Source of the DNA: Bacteroidales bacterium UBA1715
GTDB taxonomy: Bacteria; Bacteroidota; Bacteroidia; Bacteroidales; UBA1715
Length of the DNA stretch: 64,000 nucleotides
Assembly: GCA_002317135.1 (NCBI GenBank)
Contig: DCIX01000041.1
Span: 1 to 64,000, forward strand
Direction: 5' to 3'
Position 1 is the stretch's first letter. Each line of letters opens with the position of its first letter. The notes below the pieces were generated by a model. It was given only the letters and a program-made list of their open reading frames with translations, ran no database searches and was not told the DNA's origin. This document shows, piece after piece, positions 24,898 through 34,057 of this stretch. The translations under genes and the position numbers were made by a program.

Positions 24898-25734
24898 TTA
24901 CATGTACTGATTTTCAAGTTTTTCGAGTGGTCTTGCCACTATTTCCCCGACAGTGCACCCTACTTCTTGTAAATTTAACACTATCAAATCTTTATATGCA
25001 GATGCTAAAGAACCAACAAATGACAGTTTTTTCGTATTAAATTGATTCATTAATGGTACAACATACACATTACAAAAGTCAGAAAACGTAGAATTTACTA
25101 TAGAACGAACCGTTTCGTCATCTAAATGGTGCGATAAAAATGGTGCAAAACTTGCCAAATATGCATTTGCACGAGGTTGTTTATACACGCGATCCAACAC
25201 TTCACCTATAGTAATCGGATACTGTTCAAAAAATGCTTGTTCAACTTGCTTCGACAGTTGCTTCTTAAACAAAGCCGAAAGTAATCGTTTTCCTAAATCG
25301 GCTCCACTGCCCTCATCTCCTAAAATATAACCAAGAGATGGCATTGGTGTTTCTACCGTCTTACCATTCCAAAAACCGATATTCATTCCTGTGCCTAAAA
25401 TAGCAACCAATCCCGACTGCGTTCCATAACACGCTTTAGCAGCTCCAACCAAATCGCTATCAACAATAATTGTTGCATTACCAAACAAATCGTGCAACGC
25501 ATTTTCTACGAGCATCCTTGACTCTAGCCTACCACAACCGGTACCATAAAAATATACAGATTGAACCGATTCAGAATCGACTGCAGTTGGCAAATGAGCA
25601 GACACTTCTTTTATTATTACCTCTTGTGTAACAAAATATGGACTCAATCCAATAGTCTGGAAATGATAGACATTCGTACCATCAATACACGCCCAATCGG
25701 TTTTAGTAGAACCACTATCTGCTATAAGTATCAT
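24898..25734 (-). CDS. N-acetylglucosamine kinase-like ATPase (BadF/BadG family)
   Basis: Protein of 278 aa with an ASKHA fold: phosphate-1 loop ADSGSTKTDW at residue 5, GTGCGRL, IILV-type strand then DSDLVGAAKACYG, and the phosphate-2 loop AILGTGMNIG followed by GYILGDEGSG. This matches the bacterial N-acetylglucosamine kinase branch, which phosphorylates amino sugars recovered from cell wall or chitin. The start overlaps the DUF4286 gene by 4 bp (ATGA), indicating coupled translation. Confidence 0.82.
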   Translation of the reverse strand: MILIADSGSTKTDWACIDGTNVYHFQTIGLSPYFVTQEVIIKEVSAHLPTAVDSESVQSVYFYGTGCGRLESRMLVENALHDLFGNATIIVDSDLVGAAKACYGTQSGLVAILGTGMNIGFWNGKTVETPMPSLGYILGDEGSGADLGKRLLSALFKKQLSKQVEQAFFEQYPITIGEVLDRVYKQPRANAYLASFAPFLSHHLDDETVRSIVNSTFSDFCNVYVVPLMNQFNTKKLSFVGSLASAYKDLIVLNLQEVGCTVGEIVARPLEKLENQYM

Positions 25735-26030
25735 AACGATGTCAAGACAGTCTTAAACATTCCAAACTGATTTGTAAACTTTGCAAATAACGCAGCTTCA
25801 AAATCATATTCATATTTTTCTTTATATATTCCGTATTGTTTTGAATCTACAAATTGTATTTGCAATGCAAAACAATCGTCCGCACCTTGTTGTGCTTCAA
25901 CCGAAAACAAAGCCGTATCCTTTACCGAAGGACAACTTTTCAATAACGGCATATATTCTTTCTGCAACCATTCGATAGCCGATTTCTGAATCTGATCGGC
26001 AAACGACAATGTAATATTTACGATTATCAT
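25731..26030 (-). CDS. DUF4286 family protein
   Basis: Protein of 99 aa with the family pattern: N-terminal IIVNITLSFADQI, WLQKEYMPLL, SFAL-like strand CFALQIQFVDSKQYGIYKE and a C-terminal FGMFKTVL. Alpha/beta ferredoxin-like; role unknown. Overlaps its neighbours on both sides by 4 bp. Confidence 0.78.
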   Translation of the reverse strand: MIIVNITLSFADQIQKSAIEWLQKEYMPLLKSCPSVKDTALFSVEAQQGADDCFALQIQFVDSKQYGIYKEKYEYDFEAALFAKFTNQFGMFKTVLTSL

Positions 26031-26740
26031 GATTGTAAATTTTGATTTGCTAAACTATAATATAAAAACACAAATGGAATCATTGTTGTTTCTGACAGAA
26101 CACTCACAACCGACGCTTGAACAATATCAAACACGGTATTTGGAATTGGAATCATTGAAAACAACGACGACAACACCAATACACCAACACAACAAATCAA
26201 TGCAACACCATAACTTTGAAGCGGATTCGTTCGTGTTAAATTAAAACAACGCGAGAAACTTGCCATAATTGGCTGATGAGCAAAAAGCACATCGTATGTA
26301 AGCATAGTAAGAGCAGGATACATAATAATTGCAGGAATAATAAACAAAAACATCCCCAATGCTTCCATACCTATATAAAATAAGACAGACAATAAAGCAA
26401 CAACCAACACATCTGCTATATAATTTTTTACAGTTTCAATCGTTGGTTTTACATTTTGAAGATAAAAATGTATGTAAGCACAAGAAACCGTTATTGCTAA
26501 AAACTTAGCTATAAAAGAAAGTCCCAAAGCAAGAAAAAAATTTCGAAATGAAACTTCCCCCACTGCTCCTACCAAAAGAATTTCATACCCACTTTGCAAA
26601 AGAAAATAAGAGCCGCACAAAGAAAACGGCAAAGTAAAAACAGCTAACAATAAACAATACTGCTTCCACTCACTCTTCATAAAATCAATATAATCGACAA
26701 AGATTTCTTTAGTGGAACGAATTTTATTGAATTCTATCAT
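26027..26740 (-). CDS. Six-helix integral membrane protein
   Basis: Protein of 237 aa with about six hydrophobic helices (near residues 30-50, 65-92, 108-150 as two, 180-205, 210-232) and a cytoplasmic basic N-terminus. It resembles the loosely defined 'glycerophosphoryl diester phosphodiesterase membrane domain / DUF975-like' type of unknown function, without certainty. A TTG start two codons upstream is possible but the ATG at 26740 is preferred. First gene of a three-gene operon with DUF4286 and the sugar kinase. Confidence 0.6.
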   Translation of the reverse strand: MIEFNKIRSTKEIFVDYIDFMKSEWKQYCLLLAVFTLPFSLCGSYFLLQSGYEILLVGAVGEVSFRNFFLALGLSFIAKFLAITVSCAYIHFYLQNVKPTIETVKNYIADVLVVALLSVLFYIGMEALGMFLFIIPAIIMYPALTMLTYDVLFAHQPIMASFSRCFNLTRTNPLQSYGVALICCVGVLVLSSLFSMIPIPNTVFDIVQASVVSVLSETTMIPFVFLYYSLANQNLQS

Positions 26741-26763
26741 AAGCAATTACGTTTTTCGTTAGG

Positions 26764-26771
26764 CAAAAATA
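26764..26771 (-). promoter_or_regulatory. -7 box for the membrane protein-DUF4286-kinase operon
   Basis: TATTTTTG on the minus strand, 23 bp ahead of the start at 26740. No convincing -33 element. Confidence 0.45.
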
Positions 26772-26897
26772 CTCTTTTTATTTATAAATATTAATATCCA
26801 AACAGATATGATACCAACAACAGCACCAATCACAAACCATTAATCATTAATCTTCTCCATTTCGTCTATTTTTACAATACAGAACAAACCAAACATC

Positions 26898-26905
26898 TAC
26901 ATTTG
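26898..26905 (+). promoter_or_regulatory. -7 box for the DUF2147 gene
   Basis: TACATTTG, 20 bp ahead of the ATG at 26926. Confidence 0.5.
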
Positions 26906-26925
26906 GCAACAAAAAAAGAAAGAAA

Positions 26926-27351
26926 ATGAAAAAACTACTTACAATTTGTATTGCCTTTTTCGCAAGCATTACGCTATTTGCACAAACAGAAGAAGGCATT
27001 TGGGAAACACACGACAGCAAAACAAACAAAGCAATGAGTTATGTACAAGTTTACAAGAAAGACGGTAAATTGTACGGTAAAGTCATCAAAAACCTTGACG
27101 GCAAAGAAACAACTTGTTCAAAATGCTCTGGTGCAGACAAAAACAAGCCAATTATCGGCCTTATGGTGATTCGTGGCTTAGAGAAAAAAGGTTCAAAATG
27201 GGTAAAAGACGATGGTATTCTTGACCCAGTAACAGGTTTTGTTTGTGATGGAGAAGTTTGGCAAGAAAGCGCCGATGTTCTTATGGTAAAAGGTTCTGTC
27301 CTATTTTTTAAGGAAACACAAAAATGGACACGAGTAAAACAAAACAAATAA
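26926..27351 (+). CDS. Secreted DUF2147 protein
   Basis: Protein of 141 aa with a signal peptide (MKKLLTICIAFFASITLFAQ). The body shows the DUF2147 lipocalin-like pattern: GIWETHDSKTNKAMSYVQVY, GKLYGKVIKN, CSKCSGADKNKPIIG (one CxxC), GLMVIRGLEKKGSKW and GILDPVTGFVCDGEVW. Probably a periplasmic beta-barrel that binds a small hydrophobic ligand; the ligand is not known. Single-gene unit ended by the terminator at 27374. Confidence 0.82.
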   Translation: MKKLLTICIAFFASITLFAQTEEGIWETHDSKTNKAMSYVQVYKKDGKLYGKVIKNLDGKETTCSKCSGADKNKPIIGLMVIRGLEKKGSKWVKDDGILDPVTGFVCDGEVWQESADVLMVKGSVLFFKETQKWTRVKQNK

Positions 27352-27373
27352 ATCCCCCAAATTTATAGTAAAA

Positions 27374-27393
27374 AGACGATGCACGCATCGTCT
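27374..27393. terminator. Bidirectional terminator between convergent genes
   Basis: Perfect hairpin AGACGATG / CATCGTCT with a short loop, flanked by A-run on the left and CTTTTTATTTT on the right. It can end both the DUF2147 gene and the HD-domain gene. Confidence 0.8.
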
Positions 27394-27402
27394 CTTTTTA
27401 TT

Positions 27403-28014
27403 TTATAACAATGTTATTGGTACCCGTGTTTCTTCTATAACTCCCGACGCAAGACAATCCGAAGCCTGCATAAGCGAACACAATGGAGTCATTTCTTTTG
27501 CAGTTGAATAATTTGATTTAGATTCTGGACTTTGCATAGCCAAATCCCAAGCCGACATGTGCCAACGGATAGCCAAAATCTCATCTGTAGATAAATCCAA
27601 ACCTAAACGAAGAAGCATAATCACAGATTTTTCGCCGTGACCAACAGGAAATTTTGAATAATCAACAGTATAACCTCTGTATTTTTCCCACAGGCCCTTA
27701 TCATTTTTTCTATTTTTTATCTCCTCTTTATAAATATTTGCCTTACAAATATCATGAAGCAAGGTTACAACAATAATGCTTTCTTCTGGCAACTTATCCG
27801 CTAGTTCTGGTTTTTGTGCAATTAAAACTTCACGCAATTGCAGCCCCAACTTACAGCAGTTTAAGGAGTGCTCCAACAAACCTCCTACATAATTTCCGTG
27901 AAAATTCGTTGATGCTGGTGCAACAAAGAAATCCGATTTTTCGAGATACTCAATCACGTTGTCCATACCTCTGCGGTTTACGGAACGCAAATATGTCAAT
28001 ACTGTATTTTTCAT
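27403..28014 (-). CDS. HD-domain hydrolase
   Basis: Protein of 203 aa with HD superfamily residues: HGNYVGGLLEHSLN (first His), TLLHDICKANIY (HD pair), then a later His in FPVGHGEKSV and AIRWHMSAWD. The arrangement resembles the HD domain of YhaM-like exoribonucleases and related phosphohydrolases, without an OB-fold. Metal-dependent phosphohydrolase activity is likely; the substrate is unknown. Confidence 0.72.
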   Translation of the reverse strand: MKNTVLTYLRSVNRRGMDNVIEYLEKSDFFVAPASTNFHGNYVGGLLEHSLNCCKLGLQLREVLIAQKPELADKLPEESIIVVTLLHDICKANIYKEEIKNRKNDKGLWEKYRGYTVDYSKFPVGHGEKSVIMLLRLGLDLSTDEILAIRWHMSAWDLAMQSPESKSNYSTAKEMTPLCSLMQASDCLASGVIEETRVPITLL

Positions 28015-28131
28015 AGTTAAATATTTTCTACAAAAATAACATAAATTTACTCATACATAATAGTATACAGTAACTTTCACTTTTGTCAACTATTTTTTTG
28101 CAATTCATATTATGCAACACGAGAATAATCG

Positions 28132-28139
28132 TATTTTTG
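28132..28139 (+). promoter_or_regulatory. -7 box for nadC
   Basis: TATTTTTG, 19 bp ahead of the nadC ATG, matches TAnnTTTG. Confidence 0.45.
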
Positions 28140-28158
28140 TAAAAAAAATTTACGAAAA

Positions 28159-29004
28159 ATGATAGAAAGTCCACTTATTGATGCTACAATAGACATCGCT
28201 TTTAAAGAAGATATTGGTGACGGCGACCATACAACATTATCTTGTATACCTCACGATTTAGAAGGCCGTGCTCGTTTGTTGGTAAAACAAGACGGTATTT
28301 TGTGCGGTGTAGAACTTGCAAAAAAAATCTTTGCAAAATTCGACCCAACACTAAAGGTAACTCAATACCTTCACGATGGTGATGTAATTAAAAAAGGTGA
28401 CATTGCTTTTGTTGTTGAAGGAAAAACAATCTCTATCCTACAGACAGAGCGTCTTGTGCTTAACTTTATGCAACGTTTAAGTGGAATTGCCACACAAACA
28501 AACGAATATGTACAACTACTAGAAGGCACAAACACCAAAATCCTTGATACTCGTAAAACAACTCCAGGATTACGTTTATTGGAAAAATATGCCGTAAATG
28601 TTGGTGGTGGCGAAAATCATCGTATTGGTTTGTACGATATGATTCTTATAAAAGATAACCATATTGACTATGCTGGTGGCGTAACTGCAGCTATCACAAA
28701 AACGAAAGAATATCTAAAAGCAAAAGGGAAAAACCTTAAAATTGAAGTTGAAGCACGTACGCTTGACGAAATTCGCGAAATTCTCCAATTTGATGATATT
28801 GAAAGAATTTTGATAGACAATTTCACTCCAGAAGAAACAAAAGTTGCCGTTGCACTTATCAATGGTAAATGTAAGACTGAATCTTCTGGTGGTATCACAA
28901 AAGAATCTATCAAAGCATACGCTCAAGCTGGTGTAGACTACATTTCTGTTGGTGCATTAACTCACCATATCAGCAGCCTTGACTTAAGTCTTAAAGCATT
29001 CTAA
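28159..29004 (+). CDS. nadC: Nicotinate-nucleotide pyrophosphorylase (carboxylating)
   Basis: Protein of 281 aa. Converts quinolinate and PRPP to nicotinate mononucleotide, CO2 and PPi in NAD synthesis. Family signatures are all visible: EDIGDGDHTT near the N-terminus, ERLVLNFMQRLSGIAT, the substrate-binding ILDTRKTTPGLRLLEKYAV, the GGGENHRIGLYDMILIKDNH loop region, IEVEARTLDE, and the C-terminal ESSGGI and DYISVGALTH. Overlaps the next gene by one base. Confidence 0.95.
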   Translation: MIESPLIDATIDIAFKEDIGDGDHTTLSCIPHDLEGRARLLVKQDGILCGVELAKKIFAKFDPTLKVTQYLHDGDVIKKGDIAFVVEGKTISILQTERLVLNFMQRLSGIATQTNEYVQLLEGTNTKILDTRKTTPGLRLLEKYAVNVGGGENHRIGLYDMILIKDNHIDYAGGVTAAITKTKEYLKAKGKNLKIEVEARTLDEIREILQFDDIERILIDNFTPEETKVAVALINGKCKTESSGGITKESIKAYAQAGVDYISVGALTHHISSLDLSLKAF

Positions 29005-30653
29005 TGTTCAGAACAACACTGAACAAATGTATTGCTTACCTTGTTTGTACTTGTAGTTTTCTGCAAGTATTTGCTCAAACTACACCTCCATCAAAACCCA
29101 AATTGGTTGTGATGGTCGTAGTTGAACAAATGCGTTACGAATATTTAGAACGATTCAGTGCACATTTTTCTAGTGGCGGTTTCAAAAAACTCATGTCACA
29201 AGGAACGCAATGTGCAAATGCAAATGTTGATTTTTCATACGGACAAAGTGCGAACACTTTTGCCTCATTATCGACTGGCGCACATCCGGCACAACATGGA
29301 ATCGTAGGAAATTATTGGTACAACAGGCTTACGAAAAGCAAAGAAAACTGCGTCATAAGCGATAAATATATGTGCGTAGGTGGCGACGACCACGACGAAT
29401 ATATTGTATCGGCAGACAAACTCATCGCTTCCACCTATGGTGACGAACTAATTGCACAATCGTTGGGGCAATCACGCTCATTCACAATTAGTTTAGACCA
29501 ACAAGCGGCTGTTTTGTGCTCTGGACATACGTCAAATGGAACCTATTGGTTAGATGAATACACCGGGAATTGGATTAGTAACTCATACTATACCAAAGTA
29601 TTACCCTCGTGGATACATACATTCAACAATAAAAATCTTGCTGATTTATACATAAATAGAACTTGGAATACGTTCCTCCCTATTGATAAATATAAAGAAT
29701 CAACCAAGGACGATGCCAAATACGAAATCGGCATACGAAACCAACACACATTCCCATACTTTTTGGCAAAACTAAAAGATAATTTTAAGCCATATAAGAT
29801 TCTAAAACAAACTCCGTTTGGGAATACATACACCAAAGATTTCGCAATAGATTTAATTGAAAATGAGCATCTTGGTAAAGGAGATGGTATAGATTTTTTG
29901 ACAATTGCCTACACCGCTACCGAAGAAATCGGAAACCGATTCGGATGCCTTTCGAAAGAAGTTGAAGACACCTACATTCGCCTTGATTTCGAGTTAATGT
30001 TTCTATTAAACTATTTGGAAACACGTATTGGCAAAGAAAATTTCCTTTTAGTTTTTACATCAAATCACGGCATTTCAATTTCACCAAAATGCGATAGCCA
30101 AAAGTCAATGAAATTAGGTACATTCAAACCGAACGAAACAATGTATCTACTTGACAAACATTTAGATGTAACATTTGGCGAAGCTGATTGGATAGAATAT
30201 TACCAAGATTTACAAATTTATCTCTCTTTGCCAGCATTGAAAAAACACAACGTAACTTTGGCTGAAGTCGAAGACGATTGTAGCGAATTTCTTTCACAAC
30301 TAAGTGGAATACAGTCTGCTGTTGGTTCTACTTGGCTCGAAAACCATGACTTTTGTTCCAACGAAATTTTCAAAATGGTAGATCATTCATACAACAAACA
30401 ACGTTCTGGTAATCTGTTTCTTACACTCAAACCTGGTTGGGGAGAACAAACAGTAGAATCTGTAGGTGCACATCTATCGCCATACAACTACGACACCCAT
30501 ATACCACTTATTTGGTATGGCTGGAAAATGGAAGCAAAAACACTACCACGACGAGTTACAATGAGCGATATAATCGTAAGTTTATGCGAAATCACCAAGA
30601 CACAAAAGCCGAATATGGCAACAGGATCAATAATAGAAAACCTTGTTCAATGA
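29004..30653 (+). CDS. Alkaline phosphatase-superfamily protein with altered metal site
   Basis: Protein of 549 aa with a signal peptide (ends SFLQVFAQ). The fold signatures of PafA-like phosphatases are present, but several metal ligands are changed. VVVDQMR reads VVVEQMR (Glu41). The STDYVGH motif reads ATEEIGN (Glu307, Asn311). The usual DHG reads TSNHG (Asn354, His355). The region of the nucleophile Thr (TGPGHAS in active relatives) reads SANTFAS. The last His motif is kept (YDTHIPLIWYG). The protein is therefore probably inactive or uses different chemistry, perhaps as a binding or regulatory pseudo-enzyme. It starts on the last base of nadC and its stop overlaps the next start (ATGA). 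Confidence 0.75.
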   Translation: MFRTTLNKCIAYLVCTCSFLQVFAQTTPPSKPKLVVMVVVEQMRYEYLERFSAHFSSGGFKKLMSQGTQCANANVDFSYGQSANTFASLSTGAHPAQHGIVGNYWYNRLTKSKENCVISDKYMCVGGDDHDEYIVSADKLIASTYGDELIAQSLGQSRSFTISLDQQAAVLCSGHTSNGTYWLDEYTGNWISNSYYTKVLPSWIHTFNNKNLADLYINRTWNTFLPIDKYKESTKDDAKYEIGIRNQHTFPYFLAKLKDNFKPYKILKQTPFGNTYTKDFAIDLIENEHLGKGDGIDFLTIAYTATEEIGNRFGCLSKEVEDTYIRLDFELMFLLNYLETRIGKENFLLVFTSNHGISISPKCDSQKSMKLGTFKPNETMYLLDKHLDVTFGEADWIEYYQDLQIYLSLPALKKHNVTLAEVEDDCSEFLSQLSGIQSAVGSTWLENHDFCSNEIFKMVDHSYNKQRSGNLFLTLKPGWGEQTVESVGAHLSPYNYDTHIPLIWYGWKMEAKTLPRRVTMSDIIVSLCEITKTQKPNMATGSIIENLVQ

Positions 30654-31360
30654 AAAAAAATTTACTAACCATACTATTTATTTGTTGTTCAATATTCTCC
30701 ATTGGTCAAAACGACAAAAAAATCTATTTTACCAATGCACCAGAATTAACATTTCAAATTCCTGAAATGACTATTATAAACAATAGCGCAGACAAAGGCA
30801 TACGAACAACATATCTACTCAATATTCCATACACAATACACATTAATTGTGGGAAATATTTTGGTTTCATGCCAAGTTTGAACATAAAAAATATAGGTTT
30901 CAAGACAAAAAATGAACAAATAGACTCCATAGAATATGCAAAAGTTAAACGAAGTTTAATTACAGCGGGAGCATCATTAGCCATTAAATTCGGATTACTT
31001 CAAAAAGGACTTTGGGGATACATAGGAGGAGGAATTGACCTTTCGTTATTGTATCGTCAAAAAAAGTATGAGCCTTCAAAAAACAACAAAGTGATAAAAG
31101 AAAGTGCTTGGCTCAGCGATGCAACAGAAACCTGGATACCATCATTGTATGTCGGAATCCAATTACCCGAAGGTTTGAACATTAAATTTGCCTATTACTA
31201 CCAAGATTTATTAAACAAGCAGTATAATGGAAGTTTAGGAGATTTCACCAACATTACCAAGTCACAATTATTCACAATTTCCGCCTCTATTGTCATACCA
31301 GATTTCAAACTATCCGACATAGAACGAAACCACAATCACACACAAACAACCGAGTTATAA
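30650..31360 (+). CDS. Exported beta-barrel-like protein
   Basis: Protein of 236 aa with a signal peptide (MKKNLLTILFICCSIFSIGQ). It has alternating strands (AGASLAIKFGLLQKGLWGYIGGGIDLSLLY, shown here in part: GLWGYIGGGIDLSL; then IKFAYYYQDLL and LFTISASIVIPDF), as in small outer membrane barrels. An open frame extends upstream to 30437 but lies inside the phosphatase gene; the ATG at 30650, overlapping that stop as ATGA, begins the signal peptide. No family recognised. Confidence 0.65.
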   Translation: MKKNLLTILFICCSIFSIGQNDKKIYFTNAPELTFQIPEMTIINNSADKGIRTTYLLNIPYTIHINCGKYFGFMPSLNIKNIGFKTKNEQIDSIEYAKVKRSLITAGASLAIKFGLLQKGLWGYIGGGIDLSLLYRQKKYEPSKNNKVIKESAWLSDATETWIPSLYVGIQLPEGLNIKFAYYYQDLLNKQYNGSLGDFTNITKSQLFTISASIVIPDFKLSDIERNHNHTQTTEL

Positions 31361-31424
31361 AATTTTATACAAAATTCTATCTCTTGGTCAATTATTTTAC
31401 TACCTTCGGTGAAATTTTTGACCT

Positions 31425-33545
31425 ATGAATTTCAAGAAAATAATACCTTTTGCTATACTCGGCTTATCGGGACTTTTTTTAGGAGCCTGTCTTGTTCACG
31501 AACACAATGAGCCAAAAGAAAAATTGATTGTTCGTTCTACATACGAATTGCTTCAATCGTTCCATTATAGCCCACAAGCGTTGGATGACAACTACTCTCA
31601 ACGCATATTTGATTTATATATTAAGTCATTGGATTACAATAAAATGTATTTCACAAAAGACCAAATCGATATGCTTTCGAGCTATAAGACAAAGATTGAC
31701 GACGAGATTCGAGCCTCTTCGTTGGACTTTTTCAATTTATCGATAGAATTAATCGAAAAACAACTCCAACGAATTCAACAATTATATCCTGTTTTTCTTG
31801 AAAAACCATTTGACTACACGCAATCAGAAACAATAAATCTTAACAGCGAGAAAAAAGATTATTGCAAAAATCAAGAAGAATTAGAAGATTATTGGCGTAG
31901 ATATATAAAATATCAAGTGCTTTCTGAAATAATTGACATAGAAAACGAGCAAAAGAAAAAAGCTGAAAAATCTGATACTGTTACAATTAAAACAGCAGAA
32001 GAAATCGAGAAAATTGCTCGAGAAAACATCTTAAAACGCTACGATACTCGTTTTAAACGCATCAACAAAATTTCGAGAAACGACAGATTTTCTTCGTTTG
32101 TAAATGCTGCAGCTGGAGCATTCGATCCACACACAAACTACTTCCCTCCTACAGAAAAAGAAGATTTCGACATTTCTATGTCTGGTAAATTGGAAGGTAT
32201 TGGTGCAACTCTTTCAGAGAAAGATGGTTACATAAAAGTCGTTGAAATTATGCCTGGTAGCCCTTCTTGGAAACAAGGCGAACTAAAAGCCGAAGACATC
32301 ATCTTAAAAGTTGCCCAAGGAGACAAAGAACCTGTAGAAATCATAGATATGCGATTAGACGAGGCCGTTCGTCTTATCCGTGGTCCGAAAGGAACAAAAG
32401 TCGTTCTTACTGTTAAGAAAATTGATGGTTCCATTGTCACAATCCCTATCATTCGCGATGTAATCGTATTGGAAGAAAAATATGCTAAGTCAACCGTTAT
32501 TACAACAAAAGATAAAAAAGCATACAAAATCGGCTACATCTATCTACCTCAATTCTATACTGATATGAACGATAGCCGTGGAAGACGTTGTTCAAAAGAT
32601 ATTGCCAACGAAGTAACAAAACTAAAAGAAGCCAATGTTGACGGTATCATTATTGACCTTAGAAATAATGGTGGTGGCTCCCTTAACGATGTAGTAGAAA
32701 TTGGCGGTCTTTTTATAGACAAAGGTCCTATCGTCCAAGTAAAATCTATGAGAGAACCTGCACGTGCCTATAACGACACAGACGGCAAAACTTTGTACGA
32801 CGGTCCTTTAGCTATTATGGTAAACACATTTAGTGCTTCTGCATCGGAAATTCTTGCCGCAGCAATGCAAGACTACAAGCGTGCTATTATTATCGGTACT
32901 GAATCTACATACGGAAAAGGAACCGTACAACGCATTGTGGACATTGATAGAATGGTTTCTAACGAATATCGTTCACAAATGCCATTAGGAGCAGTTAAAA
33001 TCACCATCCAAAAATTCTATAGAATCAATGGTGGCACAACCCAATTCCAAGGTGTAAAACCAGACATTATTTTGCCTGACCTATACGATAAACTTGACAT
33101 TGGAGAGAAAGAGCTTGACTACCCTCTTCCTTGGTCAGAAATAAAAGCTGCTCCATATCAAACTTGGAACGCACAACCAAACTACAAAGAATTAGCGAAG
33201 ATGAGTGCTGCCCGCACAAAAAAAGACTCTTCGTTCATTTTAATAAAAGAAGCTGCACAATGGTTGTACGACACGAAAAACGAGACATCTGTTTCTTTGG
33301 AAATCAATCAATTTAGAAAGAAAGACGAAACAGACCAACAATTATCAAAGAAGTACAAAAATGCAGGAACGAAAGATGTTCCATTCGAGATTGTAGGTCT
33401 ACAAACTACAAGCAAGGAAAATGCGACACTTGATTCGGTAGCAAACAAACGAGCCGAAGACTGGTATAAAACAATCAAGCAAGATGTTACGCTTTACGAA
33501 TCGTATCAAATCCTTTCCGACTACATTCGAATGCAAAAAAAATAG
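31425..33545 (+). CDS. Carboxy-terminal processing protease (Prc/Tsp, S41)
   Basis: Protein of 706 aa with a lipobox (FLGAC, Cys near 22), so probably an envelope lipoprotein. An N-terminal helical Prc domain (~30-230) is followed by a PDZ domain (~240-330, GIGATLSEKDGYIKVVEIMPGSP) and an S41 protease core with RNNGGGSL, the catalytic Ser in NTFSASASEIL and Lys in GTESTYGKGTVQ. Then comes a Prc C-terminal helical domain. It degrades or trims periplasmic proteins from their C-termini, and in other bacteria controls peptidoglycan hydrolase levels. It is followed 3 bp later by a rhodanese gene. Confidence 0.93.
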   Translation: MNFKKIIPFAILGLSGLFLGACLVHEHNEPKEKLIVRSTYELLQSFHYSPQALDDNYSQRIFDLYIKSLDYNKMYFTKDQIDMLSSYKTKIDDEIRASSLDFFNLSIELIEKQLQRIQQLYPVFLEKPFDYTQSETINLNSEKKDYCKNQEELEDYWRRYIKYQVLSEIIDIENEQKKKAEKSDTVTIKTAEEIEKIARENILKRYDTRFKRINKISRNDRFSSFVNAAAGAFDPHTNYFPPTEKEDFDISMSGKLEGIGATLSEKDGYIKVVEIMPGSPSWKQGELKAEDIILKVAQGDKEPVEIIDMRLDEAVRLIRGPKGTKVVLTVKKIDGSIVTIPIIRDVIVLEEKYAKSTVITTKDKKAYKIGYIYLPQFYTDMNDSRGRRCSKDIANEVTKLKEANVDGIIIDLRNNGGGSLNDVVEIGGLFIDKGPIVQVKSMREPARAYNDTDGKTLYDGPLAIMVNTFSASASEILAAAMQDYKRAIIIGTESTYGKGTVQRIVDIDRMVSNEYRSQMPLGAVKITIQKFYRINGGTTQFQGVKPDIILPDLYDKLDIGEKELDYPLPWSEIKAAPYQTWNAQPNYKELAKMSAARTKKDSSFILIKEAAQWLYDTKNETSVSLEINQFRKKDETDQQLSKKYKNAGTKDVPFEIVGLQTTSKENATLDSVANKRAEDWYKTIKQDVTLYESYQILSDYIRMQKK

Positions 33546-33548
33546 ATT

Positions 33549-33932
33549 ATGAAAAACATTATTGCAATAATAGCATGTTTAGTAGGTTTTATTGGTTGTA
33601 ATGCCCAAACAAAATTCCAAAGCATGAACACAGACGAATTCGAAAAAATCATTACCAAGGCTAATGTGATTTGCTTGGATGTACGTACAAAGCCCGAATA
33701 TGAAGAAGGTCATATTGCAAACAGTACACTAATCGACATTAGAAATCCTGAATTTGAACAATTAGCCTTACAAACATTACCGAAAGATAAAACTATAGCC
33801 GTTTATTGTAGAAGTGGCAAGCGTAGCAAAGTTGCCGCAGATATACTTTCAAAAAACGGCTATACAGTTGTTGAACTAAACACGGGAATTATAGGTTGGA
33901 CGCAATCAGGGAAGCCTCTTACCAAAGAATAA
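33549..33932 (+). CDS. Rhodanese-like lipoprotein or periplasmic protein
   Basis: Protein of 127 aa. The N-terminus is a signal sequence with a possible lipobox (VGFIGC). The rhodanese fold has ICLDVRTKPEYEEGHI and the active-site loop CRSGKRS with its Cys, followed by GYTVVELNTGIIGW. It likely carries a persulfide or acts as a thiol sulfurtransferase outside the cytoplasm. Co-transcribed with the protease gene (3-bp gap). Confidence 0.85.
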   Translation: MKNIIAIIACLVGFIGCNAQTKFQSMNTDEFEKIITKANVICLDVRTKPEYEEGHIANSTLIDIRNPEFEQLALQTLPKDKTIAVYCRSGKRSKVAADILSKNGYTVVELNTGIIGWTQSGKPLTKE

Positions 33933-34057
33933 CACATAGATTTTTCCCTGCCATTTTAGGACAAAAAAGTACGATTACAAGGAAAACGCCATAATTTTTC
34001 TTGCAAACATTATATTATTACAAAAATTTTATCATTTTTGCCCTAAATACAAATACA

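Noticed and set aside
30437..30649. Longer N-terminus for the barrel protein at 30650
   Set aside because: The extra 71 residues are antisense-like and overlap the phosphatase-like gene; a clear signal peptide begins at 30650.
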